This document shows positions 17,081 through 24,853 of a DNA stretch of 64,000 bases, one piece after another; position 1 is the stretch's first letter, and every line of letters starts with the position of its first letter. The notes below the pieces were generated by a model that did no database searches, was not told the origin of the DNA, and was given only the letters and a program-made list of their open reading frames with translations. The translations under genes were made by a program, and so were the position numbers. The stretch covers positions 1-64,000 of the forward strand of contig NZ_BDBH01000014.1 of assembly GCF_001612885.1 (NCBI RefSeq), given 5' to 3'. This DNA comes from Nocardia harenae NBRC 108248 (GTDB lineage Bacteria > Actinomycetota > Actinomycetes > Mycobacteriales > Mycobacteriaceae).

Positions 17081-17389
17081 GTGGATCCGTGGGCTGTGAC
17101 GAGTCCATCCGACGGTGTGCTTCGCTTCACCAACGCCACCCATTCCCGGGCCGCCATGATCGCCGTCGAGCCGGTCGGCGACGTTCAGCTCGGGCCGGTC
17201 GACCCCGGCGACCCCTACACGAGCTTCGTATCGGAGGGGCGCGCGCCGGGCGAGTACTTCGAGCGGCGGGTCACCCGCCGCACCGGCTCCGGCCCGGCCG
17301 GGGTCCGGGTGCGCTGGATGATCGCCGGGATCGGCCCGCGCACCTGGGTACACAGCCTCACCGACCTGCCCGCCGAGTCCGTGAGCTGA
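17081..17389 (+). CDS. Hypothetical protein
   Basis: Short protein of 102 residues (SPSDGVLRFTNATHSRAAMI, RAPGEYFERRVTRR, VRVRWMIAGIGPRTWVH). It looks like a small beta-rich domain and I do not recognise the family. I chose the GTG at 17081 because GGGGAG lies 6 bases upstream; an in-frame GTG at 17039 would add 14 residues but has a poorer site. It is convergent with the DUF3349-PhoU gene 31 bases further on. Confidence 0.55.
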   Translation: MDPWAVTSPSDGVLRFTNATHSRAAMIAVEPVGDVQLGPVDPGDPYTSFVSEGRAPGEYFERRVTRRTGSGPAGVRVRWMIAGIGPRTWVHSLTDLPAESVS

Positions 17390-17420
17390 CGGCGCTCAGC
17401 ACCCGGCCGCGCCTCCGGGG

Positions 17421-18428
17421 TCAGCGCGAGAGTTCGCCTTGGCGCGGACCGACCGGCACACCGGTCACCGTGAAGACGGTGCGCCTGCCGACCTCGACGG
17501 CATTGTCGGCGAAGCGCTCGTAGTACCGGCCGATGAGCGTGAGGTCGACGGCGGCGGCGACGCCGTGGTCCCAGAGCGGGCCGAGCACCGTGGCCAGCAG
17601 CTCCTCGTGCAGGTCGTTCATGGTCTCGTCCCGATCGGCGAGCCCGGCCGCGGCCTCGGCGTCGCCGGATTCCAGCACCTCGGCGGCGGCGGCGGCGATC
17701 TCCTCGGCGGCCGCCCCCATGCGGGCGACGAGCGGGCGCACCGGCTCCGGGACGACGTGCTCCGGGTGCCTGCGCCTGGCCGCCGCGGCGATGTGCGCGG
17801 CGAGCGCGGCCATCCGGCGCAGGTGGGTGCCGAGCTGGATGGCGGTGACCACCTGCCGCAGCTCGCCCGCGACCGGCGATTGCAGCGCGAGCAGCCGGGC
17901 GGCCTCGCGCTCGATCTCCGCGCGCAGCGCCCCGGCCTCGGCGGCGAGGTCGATGGCGGTCTCGGCGCTGCTCAGCTCGGCCTGCACCAGCGCGGTGGTG
18001 GCCAGCGCGACGACCGCGCCCGCGCGCAGGCACAGGGTGTGCAGCAGCTCGGCCAGCCCGCGCAGGTCGTCGTGGTAACCGACGCGGGCATGGTGCTCGG
18101 ACGGGCCGTCCGGCAGCACCGGCGGCCGCCAGGTCTCCTCGACCGGCCAGCGCACCGCGTTCAGCCGCTCCCTGACCCGGGCGAGGTCGGCATCGCGCGG
18201 CAGCTCCTGGGTGAGCCGGGTGATGGCGACGCCCGCCTCGACCCGATCGGCGGGCAGCGTGCCCTGCGCGACCAGCCCGGCCACCACCTGCTCCACCTCG
18301 TCGTCGCTCAACCGGCGGCCGAGCAGCGCGAGCAGCGGCACCCGATCCTGCTCGGGGATGCCCTCCGGGTACCCGGCCCGTAGCCAGTCCACGATCCGGC
18401 CGAGCAGCTGTGCCCATTCGAAACTCAC
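17421..18428 (-). CDS. DUF3349-PhoU fusion protein
   Basis: Protein of 335 residues in two parts. Residues 1-95 match DUF3349, a small standalone mycobacterial family (RIVDWLRAGYPEGIPEQDRV, then PLLALLGRRLSDDEVEQVV). Residues from about 118 on are a PhoU-type helical domain with both three-helix repeats, including LADRDETMNDLHEELLATVLG and GRYYERFADNAVEVGRRTVF, close to the PhoU metal-binding signatures. PhoU normally restrains the Pho regulon through PstB and a sensor kinase; no pst or pho gene is nearby. The fusion is unusual. It starts with GTG. Confidence 0.8.
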   Translation of the reverse strand: MSFEWAQLLGRIVDWLRAGYPEGIPEQDRVPLLALLGRRLSDDEVEQVVAGLVAQGTLPADRVEAGVAITRLTQELPRDADLARVRERLNAVRWPVEETWRPPVLPDGPSEHHARVGYHDDLRGLAELLHTLCLRAGAVVALATTALVQAELSSAETAIDLAAEAGALRAEIEREAARLLALQSPVAGELRQVVTAIQLGTHLRRMAALAAHIAAAARRRHPEHVVPEPVRPLVARMGAAAEEIAAAAAEVLESGDAEAAAGLADRDETMNDLHEELLATVLGPLWDHGVAAAVDLTLIGRYYERFADNAVEVGRRTVFTVTGVPVGPRQGELSR

Positions 18429-18485
18429 GCCATCACGCTCCCTGTGCTCGCCGCCGCGAATGCCCGTTCGGGCGGCAGCGAAACC

Positions 18486-19988
18486 CTATCCGCAATCGGT
18501 GTCCCGCGCCGGGCCGACCAGCCCCGCCACGATCCGCGCGGAGAGCAGCACGAGCGGCAGCCCGCCGCCCGGGTGCGCCGAGCCGCCGACCAGGTACAAC
18601 CCCGGCACCGGCGCGGTATTGGCCGGGCGCAGGAAGGCCGCGCGCGGCCCGTTGGAGGAGGAGCCGTAGATGCAGCCGCCCGGTGTGGCGGTGCGCCGCT
18701 CCAGCTCGGCCGGGTGCACGATCGCCCGGTGCCGGATCCGCTCGCGCACATCGACGCCGCGCTCGGCCATGAGGTCGAGCAGCCGGTCCGCGTAGCGGTC
18801 GGCGAGTCCCGGTGTTTCCCAGTCCATGTCGTGCTCGGGAGCGTGCCGGGGCGCGTTCGCCAGCACGAACCAGGCGCCGGTGCCCGGCCCCGGCACGATG
18901 GCCGGGTCGTCGGGGGCGCTGATATAGACGGTGGGGCGCCGGACCGGGCGCAGCGGGCCGCGCCTGCCGAAGACCGAGTCGAATTCGTCGTCGTAGTCCT
19001 CGGCGAAGAGGACGCAGTGGTGCGGCAGCGGTGGCGGGTCGTCCAGGGCGAGGAGCAGGGCGAAGCCGGAGAGCGACGGGGTCGCGCGGCGCAGGCGGGC
19101 GGCGGCGCGCCGGGCGGCGCCCGTTCGGAGCAGCTTTCCGTAGACCTGCCCGGCGTCGGCATTGGCGACCACCAGGTCGGCCGCGCGCCGGGTGCCGTCG
19201 GCGAGTACGGCGCCGGCGACCCGGCCGCCGTCGGTGACCAGCCGCACCACCTCGGCCTCCGTCTCCAGCACGCCGCCGAGTTCGAGCAGGCGATCCCGCA
19301 GCGCCGTGGCGATCCGGCCCAATCCGCCTGCCACATACCAGGATCCGAAGGCCTGCTCGCTCCAGGGCACCGAGGCCAGCGCGGCGGGGGCGCGGCGCGG
19401 GTCGGAGCCGGTGTAGGTGGCGTAGCGGTCGAGGAGGAGGCGGAGGCGGGGGTCGTCGAGGTAGCGGTTTCCGAGGCCGCGCAGCGTCTGCCAGGGGGCG
19501 ACGGTGCGCACCTGGCGCGGGGTGGCGATGCCGCCGATCATGGTGCGCAGCCCCATCGGGGATTCCAGGAACGGCTCGCGCGTGACGTCCCAGATCTGCT
19601 CCGCGCGACGCAGCAGTGCCGACCACTGGGCGCCGCGGCCGGGGCCGAGCGCGGCGTCGAGGGCGGCCGGGATCTCGGCGAGCGTGCCCGGCATGTCCAG
19701 CTCGGTGCCGTCCGGGAAGCGGTAGCGCGCCGCGATCGGCAGCCGTCGCAGCTCCAGCACGTCGTGCAGCGCGGTGCCCGCGGCGGTGAAGGTCTCCGCC
19801 AGCACGTGCGGCAGGGTCAGCAGCGAGGGCCCGGTGTCGAAGCGGAACCCGTCGAGTTCGAGCACCCCGAGCTTGCCGCCGACCTCCGCCGCCTGCTCCA
19901 GCACGGTGACCTCGTGCCCGAGCGCCCGCAGCCGCAGCGCCGCCGCGAGCCCGCCGACTCCCGCGCCGACGACCAGAACCCGGCTCAT
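18486..19988 (-). CDS. crtI: CrtI-type phytoene desaturase family FAD oxidoreductase
   Basis: Protein of 500 residues, the usual CrtI length. The N-terminal dinucleotide fold is VLVVGAGVGGLAAALRLR, with GHEVTVLEQAAEVGGKLG and RFDTGPSLLTLPHV following. The C terminus has the family FAD motif LYLVGGSAHPGGGLPLVLLS. It is therefore a carotenoid desaturase or isomerase; which bonds are oxidised cannot be told. No phytoene synthase (crtB), geranylgeranyl synthase or cyclase gene is adjacent, so it is an orphan here or serves a pathway encoded elsewhere. The ATG start is at 19988. Confidence 0.8.
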   Translation of the reverse strand: MSRVLVVGAGVGGLAAALRLRALGHEVTVLEQAAEVGGKLGVLELDGFRFDTGPSLLTLPHVLAETFTAAGTALHDVLELRRLPIAARYRFPDGTELDMPGTLAEIPAALDAALGPGRGAQWSALLRRAEQIWDVTREPFLESPMGLRTMIGGIATPRQVRTVAPWQTLRGLGNRYLDDPRLRLLLDRYATYTGSDPRRAPAALASVPWSEQAFGSWYVAGGLGRIATALRDRLLELGGVLETEAEVVRLVTDGGRVAGAVLADGTRRAADLVVANADAGQVYGKLLRTGAARRAAARLRRATPSLSGFALLLALDDPPPLPHHCVLFAEDYDDEFDSVFGRRGPLRPVRRPTVYISAPDDPAIVPGPGTGAWFVLANAPRHAPEHDMDWETPGLADRYADRLLDLMAERGVDVRERIRHRAIVHPAELERRTATPGGCIYGSSSNGPRAAFLRPANTAPVPGLYLVGGSAHPGGGLPLVLLSARIVAGLVGPARDTDCG

Positions 19989-20062
19989 CCGTCCTCCTTC
20001 CCGTTCGCACCCGACTCTACGGGCGGGCCGTTTCGCGCCGCCGCCGGTGGGAAAACCGGAAT

Positions 20063-20542
20063 GTGCCCGTCGATCCGCTCCCGTCTCTGGCCCGCTGGCT
20101 CGGCCGTCAGCCATGGGTCATGCGCACCGCCCCGCTCGTCCTGGCCACCGAGCGGGTGCTGCGCGGGGTGAGCGGGAACCGGCTCGGCGTGCTCGATATC
20201 GCCGGGTTGCCGACGCTGCGGCTCACGGTGGCCGGGCGGAAGACCGGGGTGCCGCGGGAGACGTCGCTGCTGTACGTGCCGTACGGGGCGGATTTCCTGC
20301 TCGTCGGGTCGAATTGGGGGAACGCGGAGCATCCGGTGTGGTCGGCGAATCTGCGAGCGGCGTCGTCGGCTCGGGTGCGGCTGCGCGACGAGGTGTTCAC
20401 GGTGACGGTGTCCGAACTGGCGGGATCCGCGCGGGAGGCCGCTTGGGCGGCGGCGGTGGAGTTCTGGCCCGGGTATCGGGTGGAGGAGAAGATGGCGGCC
20501 GGGCGGCGGTTCCGGATTTTCGAGCTGCGGCGAGTCCGGTGA
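20063..20542 (+). CDS. Ddn-type F420-dependent nitroreductase family protein
   Basis: Protein of 159 residues of the deazaflavin-dependent nitroreductase (Ddn) family. The core is easy to see: LRLTVAGRKTGVPRETSLLY, VPYGADFLLVGSNWGN and HPVWSANLRA, in which residues contact the F420 tail. Family members reduce quinones or nitroaromatics with F420H2. It begins with GTG 20063 and is preceded by only a weak ribosome site. It lies divergent from the crtI gene, 74 bases away. Confidence 0.85.
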   Translation: MPVDPLPSLARWLGRQPWVMRTAPLVLATERVLRGVSGNRLGVLDIAGLPTLRLTVAGRKTGVPRETSLLYVPYGADFLLVGSNWGNAEHPVWSANLRAASSARVRLRDEVFTVTVSELAGSAREAAWAAAVEFWPGYRVEEKMAAGRRFRIFELRRVR

Positions 20543-20576
20543 GTATCGGGGGCGAACCGCGATGTCCTCCGGCTGG

Positions 20577-21407
20577 TCAGCCCACCACGTGCGCACCCAC
20601 CACCGCGAGCAGCCGCAACTGCTCCAGCGCCGCCGACCCGGCCGGCGGTGTCAGCACCACCAGATGCTGCCCGTCCGCCGCCGCCAGCACCTCGCAGTCC
20701 AGCGTGATCGCCCCGACCCGGGTCGCGAAGGTCTTGCGCTGCATTCGCCGGGCCGCCACCTCGTGCCGCGCCCACAGCGCCGCGAACTCCGGGCTGCACG
20801 CCAGCAACCCGTCCACCAGCTCCCGCATATCGGCATCGGAGCGCCGACGCGCCCAGGCGGCCCGCAGATCCGCCACCCGGACCCGGCTGTGCTCCTCGCG
20901 TTCGTCCGGCGGCACCAGCTCGCGCGAGCGCGGGTCGGTGAACCACCGCCAGATCGCGCTGGCGGGCAGCCCGGTCAACCCATCGATATCGCCCATGAGC
21001 AGCCGCGCCAGGTGATTGCGCGCCAGCACCACCTCGGTATCGGTGCAGACGAACGCCGGCGCGTCCTGCAATCGGTCCAGTACATACAGCAGCGCGGGCC
21101 GCACATGCGTGGCCACCCCGCCGCGATCCGGCACAGCGTGCCCCGCCAGCCGGTACAGGTGATCGGTCTCGTCCTGGGTGAGCCGCAGCGCCCTGGCCAG
21201 CGCCCGCACCATCTGCGTCGACGGCTGCGGCCCGCGCGCCTGCTCCAGGCGCCCGTAGTAGTCGACCGACATGCCGGTCAGCTGCGCCACCTCTTCGCGC
21301 CGCAACCCACTGGTCCGCCGCCGCACCCCCGGCGGAAGCCCGACCTCCTCCGGCCGGATGGCATCCCGGCGGCGGCGCAGGAACTGGGCCAGCGCATCAC
21401 GGTCCAT
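20577..21407 (-). CDS. XRE family regulator with MmyB-like ligand domain
   Basis: Protein of 276 residues. An N-terminal helix-turn-helix (GLRREEVAQLTGMSVDYYGRLE, split here for length: GLRREEVAQLTGMS then VDYYGRLEQARG, about 33-58) is followed by the PSTQMVRALARALRLTQDE helix and a PAS-like MmyB ligand domain with TDTEVVLARNHLARLLMG and the closing HLVVLTPPAGS. Regulators of this group commonly control a divergent oxidoreductase. Here the divergent gene is an aldo/keto reductase starting 101 bases away. Confidence 0.9.
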   Translation of the reverse strand: MDRDALAQFLRRRRDAIRPEEVGLPPGVRRRTSGLRREEVAQLTGMSVDYYGRLEQARGPQPSTQMVRALARALRLTQDETDHLYRLAGHAVPDRGGVATHVRPALLYVLDRLQDAPAFVCTDTEVVLARNHLARLLMGDIDGLTGLPASAIWRWFTDPRSRELVPPDEREEHSRVRVADLRAAWARRRSDADMRELVDGLLACSPEFAALWARHEVAARRMQRKTFATRVGAITLDCEVLAAADGQHLVVLTPPAGSAALEQLRLLAVVGAHVVG

Positions 21408-21507
21408 CTCGCCAGTCTGGCGCAGCGCGGCCCGCGCTGGAAGGGATCGCGAGTCCCTGGTTGCCCGCGTCCTGCCCGCACCGCGACGCCGAGCGGAAAC
21501 TGGCCGC

Positions 21508-22506
21508 ATGGACACCAAGAACCTCGGGAAAGCGACCACCTCCGCCTTCGGCCTCGGCTGCATGGGCATGTCCGGCGTCTACGGCGCGGCCGACCGCGGC
21601 GAGAGCATCGCCACCGTGCACGCCGCCCTGGACGCGGGCATCACCCTGCTCGACACCGGCGACTTCTACGGCACCGGCCACAATGAACTGCTGCTCGCCG
21701 AGGCGCTGCGCGGGGTGCCGCGCGAGCGGTACCAGCTGAGCGTGAAGTTCGGCCCGCAGGTCGGGCCGGACGGCGCCTTCCTCGGAATCGACGCGCGGCC
21801 GAAGGCGGTCAAGGCGGCGGTCGCGTATTCGCTGCAGCGGCTCGGGACCGACCACATCGACGTGTACCGCCCGGCGCGGCTCGATCCGGCCGTGCCGATC
21901 GAGGAGACCATCGGCGCCATCGGGGAGCTGGCCGACGCCGGGTACGTGCGGCACATCGGGCTCTCCGAGGTCGGGTCGGCGACGATTCGGCGGGCGGCGG
22001 CGGTGCGGCCGATCGCGGATCTGCAGATCGAGTACTCGCTGGCGACCCGGGGGGTCGAGCGCGACATCCTGGCCACCTGCCGGCAGCTCGGGATCGGCAT
22101 CACCGCGTACGGCGTGCTGGCCCGCGGGCTGATCGGCGGGCACTGGCGGCCGGGGTCCGGCGGGAACGGGGATTTCCGCCCGCACAGCCCGCGCTTCGGC
22201 GCCGAGCACCTGGCGCACAATCTCGCGCTGGTGGAGGCGCTGCGGACGGTCGCGGAGGGGCTCGGCGCCACCGTCGCGCAGGTGGCCATCGCGTGGGTCG
22301 CGGCGCGGGGCGGGGACATCGTGCCGCTGATCGGCGCTCGCACCAGGGCGCGGCTCGCGGAGGCGCTGGGGGCGGCGGAGCTGGAGCTCGGCGCCGATCA
22401 GCTGGCCGCGGTCGAGGCGGCGATGCCGGCCGGGGAGGTGGCCGGGGATCGGTATCCGGCCGAGCACATGGCGGCGCTGGATTCCGAGCGGGTCACAGCC
22501 GGGTGA
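21508..22506 (+). CDS. Aldo/keto reductase
   Basis: TIM-barrel oxidoreductase of 332 residues. It has the opening FGLGCMGMSGVYG, the catalytic Asp and Tyr in LLDTGDFYGTGHNE (about 48-61), the lysine in QLSVKFGP and the IGLSEVG NADPH-side loop. In DVYRPARLDPAVPIEETIG the usual catalytic histidine is absent, as in many actinobacterial members of this branch. It probably reduces small aldehydes or ketones with NADPH; the substrate is unknown. It is divergent from the XRE regulator that likely controls it and ends 5 bases before a hairpin. Confidence 0.88.
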   Translation: MDTKNLGKATTSAFGLGCMGMSGVYGAADRGESIATVHAALDAGITLLDTGDFYGTGHNELLLAEALRGVPRERYQLSVKFGPQVGPDGAFLGIDARPKAVKAAVAYSLQRLGTDHIDVYRPARLDPAVPIEETIGAIGELADAGYVRHIGLSEVGSATIRRAAAVRPIADLQIEYSLATRGVERDILATCRQLGIGITAYGVLARGLIGGHWRPGSGGNGDFRPHSPRFGAEHLAHNLALVEALRTVAEGLGATVAQVAIAWVAARGGDIVPLIGARTRARLAEALGAAELELGADQLAAVEAAMPAGEVAGDRYPAEHMAALDSERVTAG

Positions 22507-22510
22507 GGTC

Positions 22511-22534
22511 GCGGCGGCACGAAATGGCCGCCGC
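22511..22534. terminator. Terminator hairpin
   Basis: GCGGCGGC and GCCGCCGC form a perfect 8-bp stem around an 8-base loop (ACGAAATG), immediately after the aldo/keto reductase stop and in the convergent gap before the membrane protein gene. Confidence 0.65.
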
Positions 22535-22608
22535 CGGTGCCGTTCTCCGCGACGCCCGTGCCGCGGTGGCGCGGGCCGACGCCGACGCCGCGGAGGGAGT
22601 GCGACCGG

Positions 22609-23853
22609 TCAGCAACCCGGCTGGAACGGGTAGCAGGTCACGGTTCGCGAGGCAGGCGGGGGTGCGGGGACCGGTTCGGGGCGGTCCGCGACGGTCTGGA
22701 CCGGGAGCGGCGTGCTCTCCCCCGGAGCGGCGTCGTCCGCGGCGGCGCACTGGCTGAACAGCCAGAGGGCGGTGCCGAAGGCGGTCAGGCCGAGCAGGGC
22801 CAGCAGGATGGAGGTGAGGGGGCTGCGTTCGCGGGCAACGGAATGCAGAGGGGAGCTCGGGTCCGCATGCGGACCCTCGGTGGTCGCTCCGGCCGGCGGC
22901 TCGGCCGGGATCGGGGCAGTTCCCGCGGGCGGAGCAGGGTCGGCCGGCCCCGGTCCGGTGGTGCCGGACGCCGGGTCAGGCGGCGCGGGAACGGTTCCGG
23001 CGGCCGGCTGCGGCACTGGCGAACCGGTCGCGGCCCCCGATACCTCCGGCCCTGCGGCCGGCCGCACCCCGCTCGCTCCCGCAGGAGGCTCCGCTGCCGC
23101 CGGCGCCGGAGGGGCAACGGCTCCCGCTGTGGGCGCGGTGGCTGCCGCGGCCGCCGGCATGCCGGCCGGACCGGCCACCGCCGAAGCGGCAACGGGCGCG
23201 GACGAGCCGGCCGCGGGAAACCCCACGGCGACGAGCTGCTCGTCGGTGAGCCCGTGCTGCTCCCCCACCAGCACATCCAACGCCCCCCCGACCCCCTCCG
23301 CCGTCCACGAAACCGCCCGCACCTGATCCACCGCCGCCAGCCGCTCGTACAGCTGATGCGGATCCTCCGCGAGCAAGACATCGGTACCCGCGGGCAACCC
23401 CTCCCGATCCACGTTCATGGTGATCGGCACCCCCGCGAACGGCACCACAACGAGCAACCCGAGCACTTCGGCAGCCGAATCCCCGGTGTCGAGAACAGCT
23501 TTCACCGCCTCGACCGTCTCGGTCAGCCGATCCAGCGGATTGGTATCCCGCAACCGCACGGCGATCGGATCCCCGGCGACCCCCGCCATCCGCCACGGCT
23601 CCTCGGCGGGGCACTGCATCTCCCCCGTCATCGGCTCGGCGGGCATCTCGATATCGATCACCACGCACGAACGCGGCGTGAACACCAGCAGATCCGTGTC
23701 CAGCCCCGTACGCAGCACCTTCCGAAGCCCGCCCAGCGCGGGTAACCGGCACCCGGAGACGGCGATCCCGGGCAACTCCCCGGCTTGCAGCCAGTCGATC
23801 ACCAATTGCTCGGTGTCGGAGACGACTCCACGGCTTCCACGAACGACGAACAC
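22609..23853 (-). CDS. Pro/Ala-rich single-pass membrane protein
   Basis: Protein of 414 residues with three parts. A globular N-terminal domain of about 200 residues contains LPALGGLRKVLRTGLDTDLL and VFTPRSCVVIDIEMP, weakly reminiscent of nuclease-related NERD-type proteins. A long proline/alanine/threonine-rich linker follows (about 205-345). A single transmembrane helix (SILLALLGLTAFGTALWLFS) then leads to a short tail ending in TCYPFQPGC, with two cysteines. I do not know the function. It starts with GTG 23853, with GAAGGAGT 8 bases upstream. The domain order suggests a cytoplasmic sensor or enzyme tethered to the membrane. Confidence 0.6.
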   Translation of the reverse strand: MFVVRGSRGVVSDTEQLVIDWLQAGELPGIAVSGCRLPALGGLRKVLRTGLDTDLLVFTPRSCVVIDIEMPAEPMTGEMQCPAEEPWRMAGVAGDPIAVRLRDTNPLDRLTETVEAVKAVLDTGDSAAEVLGLLVVVPFAGVPITMNVDREGLPAGTDVLLAEDPHQLYERLAAVDQVRAVSWTAEGVGGALDVLVGEQHGLTDEQLVAVGFPAAGSSAPVAASAVAGPAGMPAAAAATAPTAGAVAPPAPAAAEPPAGASGVRPAAGPEVSGAATGSPVPQPAAGTVPAPPDPASGTTGPGPADPAPPAGTAPIPAEPPAGATTEGPHADPSSPLHSVARERSPLTSILLALLGLTAFGTALWLFSQCAAADDAAPGESTPLPVQTVADRPEPVPAPPPASRTVTCYPFQPGC

Positions 23854-24020
23854 CGCAGATCACTCCTTCACGCACGCACCGGCTGCCCGGCTAGCCGGAG
23901 CGTTACCCCGGATTCGCCCCGCCAACCGGGCGGCGCTGACGCTCCGGCCATCAAGGGGGCTGACCCGGTTCCTGCCCGGGATCGGGTTTGCCCGTCGGCC
24001 CGAGCGGGATTCCGACCGGT

Positions 24021-24164
24021 ATGACGAATCCTTTCGACGACCCCAACGAACCCGAACTCTTCGCGCCGCTCGGCGCCGACGACAATATCGAGGCGCTGAC
24101 CGAGGCGATCCTGTTCGACGACGACAACTGGATCCGCAACCTCGGCGTACCCGGCTCCGGGTAG
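24021..24164 (+). CDS. Small acidic ORF
   Basis: A 47-codon frame encoding a very acidic peptide (FDDPNEPELFAPLGADDNIE, then ALTEAILFDDDNWIRNLGV). Third codon positions are strongly G/C, which favours real coding over chance. The ribosome site is weak. The acidic leader-like body with a short GVPGSG end resembles a precursor peptide, but no modification enzyme lies near it. No family is recognised. Confidence 0.4.
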   Translation: MTNPFDDPNEPELFAPLGADDNIEALTEAILFDDDNWIRNLGVPGSG

Positions 24165-24388
24165 GCCGCGCGGAAATGGATTGCGCCCGAGCGCGATCCC
24201 GTGTCACCCTTGTTCCCATGATCACGAACACCGGGAAGGCGGTCGCCGCCGCCCTCGGGTGAGCGCCCTGACTCCGTCATGCGCCGCCCGTGGGTGCGGC
24301 ACCGGATTTCCACTCCCCGCTTCCCCGCTTCCGACGTTCCTTCGCCATGCGCGCCGCACGCGCCGATTCCGATTCGAGGTGATCCCCC

Positions 24389-24472
24389 ATGGCTCGTAGT
24401 CTCTTCGCACTCGCCCGTCGCTCGCGCATGCCGGTGACCGATCACCTCGGACAGCCGTATCGCGAACGGTAG
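24389..24472 (+). CDS. Small basic peptide ORF
   Basis: A 27-codon frame (MARSLFALARRSRMPVTDHL...) preceded by GAGGTGA 6 bases before the ATG, a good ribosome site. Four of its arginines lie in the first 14 residues. The next gene is the small secreted peptide at 24674. It could be a regulatory leader peptide or a membrane-active small protein. No homolog is known to me. Confidence 0.35.
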   Translation: MARSLFALARRSRMPVTDHLGQPYRER

Positions 24473-24673
24473 TTCCCCACACTTCCCGATTTTCGGCGCG
24501 TTACCACCGCGGCCGCCCCTCCGACCTGCGTCCGGACTCGCCGAACGTAGTGCGTGACCAGCGGCGCGAAGCGGACTGCCGGCTGGCCCGCGCCCGCAAC
24601 CCCCTTGCCCCGCCGCGCGGCGGCGGCGCATGATCGGACGGTCAACCGTCCGCACCACCATCGAGGAACGATC

Positions 24674-24850
24674 ATGCTCAGAACCGTCAGCAGGGCATCC
24701 GCCGTCACCGCGATCGCACTGGCCGCCGGGGCGCTCGCCGCACCGGCCGCGCTCGCGGACACCCCGGCCGCCGCGCCGGTCGCCGGCTCGGTCTCCGTCT
24801 GCATCAATATCCCGGTGCCGCCGCCGGTCAGCATCAATATCTGCCTGTAG
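24674..24850 (+). CDS. Small secreted two-cysteine peptide
   Basis: Protein of 58 residues with a clear Sec signal peptide (LRTVSRASAVTAIALAAGAL, cleavage likely after AALA near residue 28). The mature peptide of about 30 residues contains VSVCINIP and VSINICL separated by PVPPP, an apparent internal duplication that leaves two cysteines (43 and 57) able to pair. AGGA lies about 7 bases upstream of the ATG. Short secreted peptides of this kind are common in Nocardia and have no assigned role that I know; a chaplin-like surface function is only a guess. Confidence 0.7.
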   Translation: MLRTVSRASAVTAIALAAGALAAPAALADTPAAAPVAGSVSVCINIPVPPPVSINICL

Positions 24851-24853
24851 ACC

